Positions 8,887-16,291 of a DNA stretch of 34,826 nucleotides are shown in pieces. Source of the stretch: Opitutia bacterium (GTDB taxonomy: Bacteria; Verrucomicrobiota; Verrucomicrobiia; Opitutales; Seribacteraceae); the NCBI GenBank assembly GCA_002721705.1, contig PBLJ01000061.1:1-34826 (forward strand). The letters are read 5' to 3'. Positions within the stretch are counted from its first letter, which is position 1. Each line of letters opens with the position of its first letter. The notes beneath the pieces were generated by a model. That model saw only the letters and a program-made list of their open reading frames with translations. It was not told where the DNA came from and searched no databases. The translations under genes were made by a program, and so were the position numbers.

Positions 8887-9010
8887 AAGAAAGAAAACAA
8901 GTCCATCAGAGGGATATATTTTTCATAAAGCCATGTACACAAGGGCTTAGCGTTTTATTTAGTTTAAACACAACCCTCCCCACCCCTACTTCAAAAACCC
9001 ACAAAACAAA

Positions 9011-9043
9011 CATTAAACGTACTTTCACTTGCATTAAACGTAC
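9011..9043. repeat. 12-bp direct repeat, candidate activator sites
   Basis: CATTAAACGTAC occurs twice, exactly, at 9011-9022 and 9032-9043. The 21-bp period is two helical turns, so two protein protomers would bind the same DNA face. It lies in the divergent region between the olsF-like operon and the sigma-54 activator, about 125-170 bp upstream of the candidate olsF promoter and about 45-75 bp upstream of the regulator start. That is a usual distance for enhancer sites of sigma-54 activators. The repeat is seen directly; the role is inferred. Confidence 0.6.
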
Positions 9044-9056
9044 ACTTCACCTTTTC

Positions 9057-9091
9057 ATTCATGACCTTCTGCACTAATCAAGGTCATGAAT
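9057..9091. promoter_or_regulatory. Perfect 12-bp inverted repeat spanning the regulator start codon
   Basis: The arms ATTCATGACCTT (9057-9068) and AAGGTCATGAAT (9080-9091) are exact reverse complements separated by 11 bp. The right arm contains the ATG (9086-9088) of the sigma-54 activator gene. It could be an operator for autoregulation or an mRNA hairpin that hides the start codon. The left arm has no ribosome binding site of its own. Confidence 0.6.
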
Positions 9092-10636
9092 CAGCTCTTC
9101 TTCCCAGACGAACGCCCAAAGGTTGAGAACTTATCCAGGTTGCTTGCCTGCAACCCATTCACTTCCGAGCGCCGAAATTTGGAAAAGGGGATTTTGGGAG
9201 ATGCTTACGAAGCAACTGCAACACCCCAAACGGGCAACTTTCATCGACGTCTCTTCAGCCCGAATCTGGTAAGGTTGGGCGTCGCCGCAAAGTTAGCTGA
9301 AAAGGCCAGGTCTTCCATTCTCGAGCGACGAGCAACGGAAAAGCTTTCGGCGCGCGACTTCTCTATTTACCGGGACTTGGCTTTTCTCACGATATTCGAC
9401 GAGGTGCGTGAACCTTTCATCGCAAAAATAGAGGAAGCCCATGCAAAGGAAGCGGATCAAGGAGACTATGGGCCCGTCTTTCATTCCTTTGCCGAGCGCT
9501 TCGAGTGGTTCTTTCCCGAGAAGGAAAAACTGGTTCCCTCCGATTACTCGGCCACTCATCTTTTTGCCGTTTTCTTTCAGGTTAGGCGGGCCTTCTTTCA
9601 CGTCTTTGACGCCATCGTCGGAACCAGTCCCGCCCTCGAGACCCTGAGAGCTCGCGTCTGGGAATCCATTTTTACCCACGACATGCTTCGATACCAGCGT
9701 TCACTCTATGGGCGCATGGGTGACGTCACCACCCTAATCAGCGGTCCCTCGGGGACGGGAAAGGAATTGGTGGCTCGAGCCATCGGGTTGTCGCGATTCA
9801 TTCCATTCGACGAAAAAAAAGGCCGGTTCACCGCCGATTTCCTCTCCGCCTTTCATCCCATCAACTTGTCCGCCTTGTCGGAGACCTTGTTGGAATCGGA
9901 ATTGTTCGGGCATGCCAAGGGGGCATTCACCGGGGCTCTGCAGGACAGGAAAGGTTATTTCGAGACCTGCGGACCTTGTGGCTCTGTCTTTCTGGATGAA
10001 ATCACCGAGACCAAGCCGGAAGCTCAAGTGAAACTGTTGCGTGTGTTGCAGACTCGCCGCTTTCAACGTCTGGGAGACGTCAAACCAACCCGTTTCGAGG
10101 GTAAGGTTATGGCGGCCACGAACAGGGACCTCGCAGAGGAAATGCAAGCGGGCCGCTTTCGCGAGGATTTCTACTACCGATTGTGCGCAAATCGCATTAG
10201 AACCCCTTCGCTCACTGAAATTCTACAAAATTCACCCAACGAACTGGAGCACTTGGTCAACTTCGTCGCAAGTCGAGTGGCGGGTCCCGACGAGGCTCCC
10301 ACCTTGACCGACGAGACATGCTCGTGGATCAAGCGTGAACTTGGGCCAGAATACCCTTGGCCGGGAAACTTTCGCGAACTTCAACAATGCGTCCGCAACG
10401 TCCTCATTCACCGGGAATATCATCCCGACGAAACAACTGGCTCAGGAGGTCAGGAACTAGCGAACGACCTCGCAACGGGTAAAATCTCCCTGGAGGAACT
10501 GCAAAGTCGGTACGTCACCTTAGTCTACTTCAAGACGGGGAAATACGAGGAGACCGCTCGACGCTTGGGTATTGACCGCAGAACGGTCAAGAAATACCTG
10601 GACGCGGACCTGCTGGAAACCCTCAACGAGAACTAG
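9086..10636 (+). CDS. Sigma-54-dependent enhancer-binding transcriptional activator
   Basis: This 516-residue protein has a central AAA+ sigma-54 interaction domain: Walker A GPSGTGKE (220-227), the sigma-54-contacting loop GAFTGA (279-284), Walker B VFLDEI (301-306), and AATNRDL with the arginine-finger region FREDFYYRL. The C-terminus has a Fis-type helix-turn-helix (YEETARRLGIDRRTVKKYL). Residues 1-200 are not a receiver, GAF or PAS domain that I can recognise; they form an alpha-helical region with a conserved-looking CNPFTSERRNLEKGILG start. The signal is therefore unknown and no partner kinase is implied. It is divergent from the olsF-like operon, with repeats in between that suggest it controls that operon and itself. 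Its stop codon overlaps that of the convergent uxaE gene. Confidence 0.92.
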   Translation: MNQLFFPDERPKVENLSRLLACNPFTSERRNLEKGILGDAYEATATPQTGNFHRRLFSPNLVRLGVAAKLAEKARSSILERRATEKLSARDFSIYRDLAFLTIFDEVREPFIAKIEEAHAKEADQGDYGPVFHSFAERFEWFFPEKEKLVPSDYSATHLFAVFFQVRRAFFHVFDAIVGTSPALETLRARVWESIFTHDMLRYQRSLYGRMGDVTTLISGPSGTGKELVARAIGLSRFIPFDEKKGRFTADFLSAFHPINLSALSETLLESELFGHAKGAFTGALQDRKGYFETCGPCGSVFLDEITETKPEAQVKLLRVLQTRRFQRLGDVKPTRFEGKVMAATNRDLAEEMQAGRFREDFYYRLCANRIRTPSLTEILQNSPNELEHLVNFVASRVAGPDEAPTLTDETCSWIKRELGPEYPWPGNFRELQQCVRNVLIHREYHPDETTGSGGQELANDLATGKISLEELQSRYVTLVYFKTGKYEETARRLGIDRRTVKKYLDADLLETLNEN

Positions 10637-12513
10637 CTCGAAGAGCTGGCTATGCTTTCATGGAAAGCGGCAAAGGTAGAAAAAGTGCCCAATTCGGAGC
10701 GAGCGTCGGCGCAAGTCGTGGCGTCCGCAATGCCAACGTTCTCGGCAAGAAACAAAATGTAGCGGGCCACGTTGCAGGCGAATAGGAGTCGACCCTCGTC
10801 ACTGATCGAGTAGAACCGACTTCGTTGACGGTAACCTGCTGGTGAATGGTCGCCGAGAGCGGTTTTGTCGGCCTGCCCTTCGGCAGCCAACACGTAGAGG
10901 AAATTGTATTCGAACCAAAAAACGTGGTCAGGGCTTGGTTCCAGAGCCTCCAGGGCAACTCGACAAACGCCGGCGTTTTCAAAGACCTCCGGGTTGTCTC
11001 CTGCGGAGGACAGGGTATCGGCGACGAATTCACGGGCCATTTTCCGCTCGGTCTCGTCGGCCGCAAAACAACCGGCAACGGCCAAATCGAGAGTGAAGGC
11101 ATACCAATCATTCCAAAGGGCTTGGTCGGAATCGTTGGTCGAAGCGTGCAAGGCGACTCCCATCTCATAAGTGTAACGACCACTGGTCTTGATCTCCAAG
11201 CGGCTACCGGTCATCTCTCCCACTACTTGATAGTTTTCGGCTGATTTGCCGGAACCGGAGTGAAAGCCGATGGCCACGCCGAATTTTTCGCAGACCGCCC
11301 AAATTTTCGAGACCATGACGCGCAACTCGTCGTTGTCGGGATACGGAATGTTTTTCTGGAAACCGAAAGCGGGAGCCACGAAATGGATCGGCATCTCCAT
11401 CTCGAAAGCCAACGCCAACATCACGGCGGTGGTTTCGGGAGTGGTCAGACCGGGCAATTCGTCGATCGACAGTTCTCGAAGATAGGCTTGGCCAACGTCG
11501 GTAGTAAAGGCGGCCTCGCGAGCCGCCCGGTATTTTTCGTCGCGAACCTTCATTTTCTCCATCGCAGGCCAGACGTAGGCGAGCAACCCGTTGAATTCAT
11601 CCTCCGATGGCTGGAGCCCCGCCTCCTCCACTCGCCGGCGAGCGGCGTCAACTAGATCGACGGGAACGTTGGCCGCGACGTAGGCTGCTTTCTCCTCGAT
11701 GGACGCAGGCACCTCGGTCTCGGCCAATTCGGGAGAAATATCGAAGGTGATGTAACTGGCAAAGAGACAACCGGACACCAATTGATCCTCGCGCACGTCG
11801 AACTTGCCTCCGATGGGTTGGTGGTCGGCGTTGAAACTCCATGGTATGCCCAGTCGGTGAAACCCACTCTTCAGCTTGGCCAACACGCAACCGTGGCTCA
11901 TGCCTTCCACGCTTTGGCCTTGGTGGCCCTCGGGAACGTCGCACCCGATGAAGGGAAACGGCACGGAGTCGAGGCGGTCAGCGAGCATTTCATCGACGTC
12001 GTAGACCAGTTCCCGAGGTATGCTGTTCTGGTTCGCGGTCAGGCCCTTGCCCAATCGGCTCATGGCCCAATCCACCCCATCCCAGTGCAGGGTGGTGAAA
12101 CGGGCTCCGATTCCGAGAGTGGAACGGCCGAGATCGGCCCCTGCCCCCGGGAAGATGGAACAGTTCGAGTCCGCTTCCTGAAAGAGGTTCTTGGCTCGGA
12201 TCAAGTTTTCGTAACTGGCGGGGAAGTAGACCTGTCCCTCAATGGAACTGCCGTCCTCCATTAACTCCTCGAGCCCGGAGGCGGTGGCATCCGCAGGATC
12301 AAGACGCCATGCGTGGTCGCCATGGCGATTTTCCACCAGGGACCATTCGCCATGAGAAGTGGACACCCCGCTCTTGTCGTGATGAACCACGTCGACGCCC
12401 GCGGCCAAGTCGGCTAGAAGGCCTTGCCAGTCGAGGCAGAAATCGGGACTGACGCACGGGTTGTCCGCAATTCTCAAATTATTTTCGAGCAGGAATTGAT
12501 TGATCGGTTTCAT
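10633..12513 (-). CDS. uxaE: UxaE-type tagaturonate/fructuronate epimerase
   Basis: This 626-residue protein resembles UxaE, which interconverts D-tagaturonate and D-fructuronate and so joins galacturonate and glucuronate catabolism. Matching blocks are RSTLGIGARFTTLHW, WSFNADHQPIGGKFDVREDQL followed by ASYITFDISPEL, LPGLTTPETTAVMLALA, and GFHSGSGKSAENYQV followed by RLEIKTSGRYTYEMGVAL. The His and Asp residues in FNADHQ and GFHSGSG are plausible metal and substrate ligands. From memory it is longer than the Thermotoga enzyme (about 480 residues), with extra sequence at the N-terminus and in the middle. I chose ATG 12513 because the longer frame begins at a TTG with no support. It is the last gene of the transporter operon, and a different keto-uronate as substrate is possible. 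Confidence 0.85.
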   Translation of the reverse strand: MKPINQFLLENNLRIADNPCVSPDFCLDWQGLLADLAAGVDVVHHDKSGVSTSHGEWSLVENRHGDHAWRLDPADATASGLEELMEDGSSIEGQVYFPASYENLIRAKNLFQEADSNCSIFPGAGADLGRSTLGIGARFTTLHWDGVDWAMSRLGKGLTANQNSIPRELVYDVDEMLADRLDSVPFPFIGCDVPEGHQGQSVEGMSHGCVLAKLKSGFHRLGIPWSFNADHQPIGGKFDVREDQLVSGCLFASYITFDISPELAETEVPASIEEKAAYVAANVPVDLVDAARRRVEEAGLQPSEDEFNGLLAYVWPAMEKMKVRDEKYRAAREAAFTTDVGQAYLRELSIDELPGLTTPETTAVMLALAFEMEMPIHFVAPAFGFQKNIPYPDNDELRVMVSKIWAVCEKFGVAIGFHSGSGKSAENYQVVGEMTGSRLEIKTSGRYTYEMGVALHASTNDSDQALWNDWYAFTLDLAVAGCFAADETERKMAREFVADTLSSAGDNPEVFENAGVCRVALEALEPSPDHVFWFEYNFLYVLAAEGQADKTALGDHSPAGYRQRSRFYSISDEGRLLFACNVARYILFLAENVGIADATTCADARSELGTFSTFAAFHESIASSSS

Positions 12514-12532
12514 GAGTGTGTGAGAAAGGAAA

Positions 12533-12548
12533 GGTTCCTCTTGGAACC
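12533..12548 (-). promoter_or_regulatory. Small stem-loop between permease and uxaE genes
   Basis: GGTTCC and GGAACC form a perfect 6-bp stem with a 4-nt loop, 20 nt upstream of the uxaE ATG. Read on the minus strand it is followed by a pyrimidine-rich run (TTTCCTTTCT) but not a clean T tract, so it may stabilise or separate the upstream message or weakly attenuate. The role is inferred. Confidence 0.35.
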
Positions 12549-12601
12549 AAAGACATTTTCGTGCCTTGGGCTTTGAGGGCAACCGATCATTAAGAGATCA
12601 T

Positions 12602-14701
12602 TTAAGCTTCAGCTCTCTTGCGAGCCATTGCCCGCTTGATCATCTCGTCGGCAATGACTCCTACGAGGATAACGGCACCAATAATGGCGAACTCGAGAGT
12701 ATCGGAGATCCCCTTCAAGACAATCAGGTTGTACAATGTCTGCATCAAAGCTGTACCTATGATCACTCCCAGAATACTCCCTTCACCTCCCCGTAGACTG
12801 CAACCACCTAAAACTGCAGCAGCAATAGCGTAAAGTTCAAAGAAATTCCCGAAACTGGAAGGGGCCACCGAATTGGAATCGACGGCAAAAATAATACCAC
12901 CAACGGCTGCTAAAGAGGTACAAATCGCATAGGCGATGATTGTGATCTTATGGGTATTGATACCAGAAAAACGAGCGGCTTCCTCGTTGCTTCCCAGAGC
13001 CAACATGTAACGACCGTAAATTGTTTTGTTGAGGAACAAAGCAGCAATCGCCGCGATCACTAACATCAAGCAAATCGGGAAAGGCATCAAGACGTTGGAA
13101 ATGGCTCCAATTACAGCAATGAGTAGTGAATACAAAAAGAATCGATCCAAAAAGATTGCCCAAGATCCGACTACTTCGAGGAACCTTTTGTGGTAAGAAA
13201 ACAAGACTCGTAAAAACAGGTAGGCAAAGGCTCCGATAATTGCAATCTTGAGGATCACGGAAATTGAATCGGATAGACGGGGCCAATCAGGGATCGAAAC
13301 CTGCAATTCCCCGATCAAGTCACCACCGGAGGTGTAGATAAGAATAGATGATAGCGAGATAAAGATCGTTTGCTTGTATACCGCTTTGTAATTTTTGTAG
13401 TTAGCATAGCCAAAGTGCAAACAAACACTTCCCAACAAGCACCATTGCATAAGGGAAGCTAGTTCAACCGGCTTATCCCTTGCTTCCTCGGGAATAAGAA
13501 CGGACCAAGTCGTGAATTCAAAGCCAAACAAGGAAAACAGGGTAGTTCCCCCAACAAATTCATATCCTTCCCAATAGCGAGAAGAGCCAATGACTGCAGC
13601 AAAAACTCCAAAACAAATGGTTAAAATGCGCGTGGACAAAAGGGATCTGGATAATCCGGCGAATTCTCGGGCTGTCTTGTAAAGAGACCAGATTGCCAAG
13701 GCTGCTCCTGTGGCAAACAACAGGAATGACAAAGAACAGGGCTTGCCTATGGCCATTAGGCCCAGCGTTTCATATTCGTTTCCCAAACCTACTGTTTGGT
13801 CATCCACCAACCATCGAGAAATGCCTCGATAAAACAAAAGTCCACATAAAGTGACGACGAAAGGCTGCAGTTTGATTTTGGTAACTAGAAGGCCATGGAG
13901 CCAACCCAGGACCAAGGCAAATAAGATCACGATCAACAGGGCGGAAGGAACGGACATTAGCTGCTGACGGTCATAAGGCATGGCCATCCACTCGCTTGAC
14001 ACTGAGCCTGTGTCACCGACCAAGACGACTTTCGTTTCCTCTCCGACGATTTCCACAGAAGAGACTGTGAGCCTAGCCAAACCACCGGATGGATTCACAA
14101 AAGCAATTTGATCGCGCTCAATGACGTTGGGATGCCGACCGTCGAGAACAACCGTCGATGAATCAGGATCCACCCGTTTGAGTGAGTGTAGCTTGACCAA
14201 CGACCCCGCTCGGTCTCGTTTGCCTTTGAGACCACTTACTTTAAGTAGCGTTCCGGCTTGAGTCAGTTGATCGTTGGCATCCGGAAGATTTGTTTTCTGG
14301 ACAACAATGACCTTGGCCACCGAACTGCGAGCCTTCTTGCCCCCAAAATAACGGATATTGTCTCCCACCTGGAAGCGATTGACATCACCCTCCATCACGA
14401 CCACTTGCTGATCAGGATCGATGGCGAAAACTTTTTCGACAGGATCCAACGGTTCGTAATTCACCGTCAGCAATTGCGTAAGAAGGCATCCACTCAAGCA
14501 CACGATGGAACCAATGGACAAATCGATACCCGCGGTAATGATTACAAAGGCAACACCAATACCCAAAATGCCGTACATTCCGGTGCGACGAAAAAGGTTT
14601 TCAATATTGTTGGGCGCCAAAAATGATTCGGGTTCCGTATGCCCCATGTAGACCCACAAGCCAACAAGCAGAAGGGAGATTCCTATGACCTTAAGGTTCA
14701 A
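12602..14701 (-). CDS. CUT2-family sugar ABC transporter permease with two large insertions
   Basis: This RbsC-like (BPD_transp_2) permease has the usual blocks GIDLSIGS (58-65), KLQPFVVTLCGLLFYRGISR (277-296), YGRYMLALGSNEEAARFSGI (562-581) and AAAVLGGCSLRGGEGSILG (627-645). The family is normally about 320-350 residues; this one has 699. Two regions account for the excess. A soluble, beta-rich stretch of about 165 residues (83-248) contains an internal duplication (IDPDQQVVV and VDPDSSTVV). A stretch of about 215 residues (322-540) has several extra hydrophobic segments. The start is a TTG with a perfect AGGAGG 9 nt upstream. It sits 24 nt after the ATPase gene. The sequence is visibly more AT-rich than the flanking uxaE gene, partly because it encodes membrane helices. 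It should pair with the binding lipoprotein and ATPase upstream. Confidence 0.9.
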   Translation of the reverse strand: MNLKVIGISLLLVGLWVYMGHTEPESFLAPNNIENLFRRTGMYGILGIGVAFVIITAGIDLSIGSIVCLSGCLLTQLLTVNYEPLDPVEKVFAIDPDQQVVVMEGDVNRFQVGDNIRYFGGKKARSSVAKVIVVQKTNLPDANDQLTQAGTLLKVSGLKGKRDRAGSLVKLHSLKRVDPDSSTVVLDGRHPNVIERDQIAFVNPSGGLARLTVSSVEIVGEETKVVLVGDTGSVSSEWMAMPYDRQQLMSVPSALLIVILFALVLGWLHGLLVTKIKLQPFVVTLCGLLFYRGISRWLVDDQTVGLGNEYETLGLMAIGKPCSLSFLLFATGAALAIWSLYKTAREFAGLSRSLLSTRILTICFGVFAAVIGSSRYWEGYEFVGGTTLFSLFGFEFTTWSVLIPEEARDKPVELASLMQWCLLGSVCLHFGYANYKNYKAVYKQTIFISLSSILIYTSGGDLIGELQVSIPDWPRLSDSISVILKIAIIGAFAYLFLRVLFSYHKRFLEVVGSWAIFLDRFFLYSLLIAVIGAISNVLMPFPICLMLVIAAIAALFLNKTIYGRYMLALGSNEEAARFSGINTHKITIIAYAICTSLAAVGGIIFAVDSNSVAPSSFGNFFELYAIAAAVLGGCSLRGGEGSILGVIIGTALMQTLYNLIVLKGISDTLEFAIIGAVILVGVIADEMIKRAMARKRAEA

Positions 14702-14710
14702 CTGACGATT

Positions 14711-14716
14711 CCTCCT
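14711..14716 (-). promoter_or_regulatory. Strong Shine-Dalgarno that fixes the TTG start of the permease
   Basis: AGGAGG on the minus strand lies 9 nt before TTG 14701. No ATG in this frame is near the beginning of the predicted first membrane segment, so this site decides the start. Strong Shine-Dalgarno sequences are otherwise scarce in this window. Confidence 0.75.
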
Positions 14717-14725
14717 AAGCTAGAT

Positions 14726-16243
14726 TCAGGCCGCCTTGCCTCCACCAGTTGCCAACTGCATGATATTTTCCTCGTTCAACTCATCGGCTTCCAGTTCCCC
14801 AGTTATGCTACCTTCATGCATGACGATGGCGCGATCAGCCATGCCAAGCACTTCCTCCATTTCGCTGGAAACGAAAAGGATAGCTACGCCGGTTTTGGCC
14901 AATTCCTCCATAAGTCCGTAAATTTCACGTTTCGCTCCAACGTCGATACCTCGCGTAGGTTCATCCAGCAGGAGTAACTTGGGCTTCATGGCAAGCCATT
15001 TGCCAAGCACGACTTTCTGCTGGTTTCCACCGGAAAGGTAACGAACTATCTGTTCATCACTTGGGGTCTTTACCCGCATGCTCTTGATCATTGCCTTGGT
15101 GATTGCATTTTCCTTCGCGAAATTCAGGAAACCACATTTTCTTTTGTCCCGATCAAGAGAGGCCAAACTCATGTTTTCACGAACGGACATATCTATGACA
15201 AGGCCCTGTGTCTTGCGATCCTCAGGAGCTAGAGCCATTCCCGCTCGGATTGCCACTACTGGTGAATCAAGTTCAATTTCATTACCTTCCACGAAAATCG
15301 CTCCACCGACTGAGGGCATCGCTCCAAACAAGGTTTCTAACATTTCCGTCCGCCCGGCGCCTACCAAGCCGGCAACGCCCACGATTTCACCAGCCTTCAG
15401 GGAAAAACTCAAAGCATGCTCGGGATGCACCGCTGTACAAAGGTCACGAACTTCAAGCACTTGCTCACCGGTTTCGCGTTGCTCCTTGGCAAAATGACCC
15501 GACAGGTCGCGCCCTACCATGAGCCGAACCATGGCGTCGTGATCAATTTCTTCGCAAGTCAACTCACCCGCGTTCTCTCCATCGCGCAGCACGGTAACGT
15601 GATTGGACAACTCCTTCACTTCCCCTAGTCGGTGAGAGATGTAGATAACACTGACACCACGTTTGCGTAAATCCTTGATCACCCTGAATAGGTATTCAGT
15701 TTCAGCCTGTGAAAGACTAGATGTGGGTTCGTCCATGATTAGGACACGAGCGTCTATCGACAACGCCTTGGCTATTTCAACCATCTGCTGTTTTCCAATC
15801 GTGAGATCGCCCAACAAAGTCGTGGGATCAACGTCCAAACCTACCATTTCAAGATACTTTCTGGATTCCTCGTTGATACGGGCATCGTCGATCAATCCCT
15901 TGCGCAAAGGTTCGCGACCGAGGAAAACGTTCGCTCCCACACTCAAGTTCGTAGCCAAGTTGAGTTCCTGATGAATCAAGGCGATTCCAAGGGAAAGCGC
16001 ATCGCGGGTAGAACCAATCGTCGCGATCTCACCATCGATGAGAACTTCACCCTCATCCGGGGGTTGTACTCCAGCCAGGATTTTCATGAGAGTGCTCTTC
16101 CCAGCGCCGTTTTCACCAATCAAGCCAAGGACTTGGCTCTTGTTTAGGACTAGGTCTACTTCATGCAAGGCACGCACCCCGGGAAAACTCTTACCTATGC
16201 CGCGCACCTGCAAAACAGAAGATTCGGTGGATGAATCGCTCAT
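14726..16243 (-). CDS. Sugar ABC transporter ATP-binding protein, two NBDs (RbsA/MglA type)
   Basis: This 505-residue protein has two fused ABC ATPase domains, as in RbsA, MglA and XylG. The first has Walker A GENGAGKSTLMKIL, signature LTIGKQQMVEIAKAL and Walker B VLIMDEPTSSLS. The second has a degenerate Walker A (GLVGAGRTEML), as is normal for the family, with signature LSGGNQQKVVLGKWL and Walker B LLLLDEPTRGIDVGAKREIY. It energises monosaccharide import through the permease encoded 24 nt downstream. Length is typical. It lies 48 nt after the binding-protein gene in the same operon. The sugar cannot be read from this subunit; the UxaE and SDR neighbours suggest a uronate or a related sugar acid. 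Confidence 0.95.
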   Translation of the reverse strand: MSDSSTESSVLQVRGIGKSFPGVRALHEVDLVLNKSQVLGLIGENGAGKSTLMKILAGVQPPDEGEVLIDGEIATIGSTRDALSLGIALIHQELNLATNLSVGANVFLGREPLRKGLIDDARINEESRKYLEMVGLDVDPTTLLGDLTIGKQQMVEIAKALSIDARVLIMDEPTSSLSQAETEYLFRVIKDLRKRGVSVIYISHRLGEVKELSNHVTVLRDGENAGELTCEEIDHDAMVRLMVGRDLSGHFAKEQRETGEQVLEVRDLCTAVHPEHALSFSLKAGEIVGVAGLVGAGRTEMLETLFGAMPSVGGAIFVEGNEIELDSPVVAIRAGMALAPEDRKTQGLVIDMSVRENMSLASLDRDKRKCGFLNFAKENAITKAMIKSMRVKTPSDEQIVRYLSGGNQQKVVLGKWLAMKPKLLLLDEPTRGIDVGAKREIYGLMEELAKTGVAILFVSSEMEEVLGMADRAIVMHEGSITGELEADELNEENIMQLATGGGKAA

Positions 16244-16291
16244 GAAAGGGTAAGAAGGAAAAAGGTGAAGGCAAACTCAACCGAGGAGACT

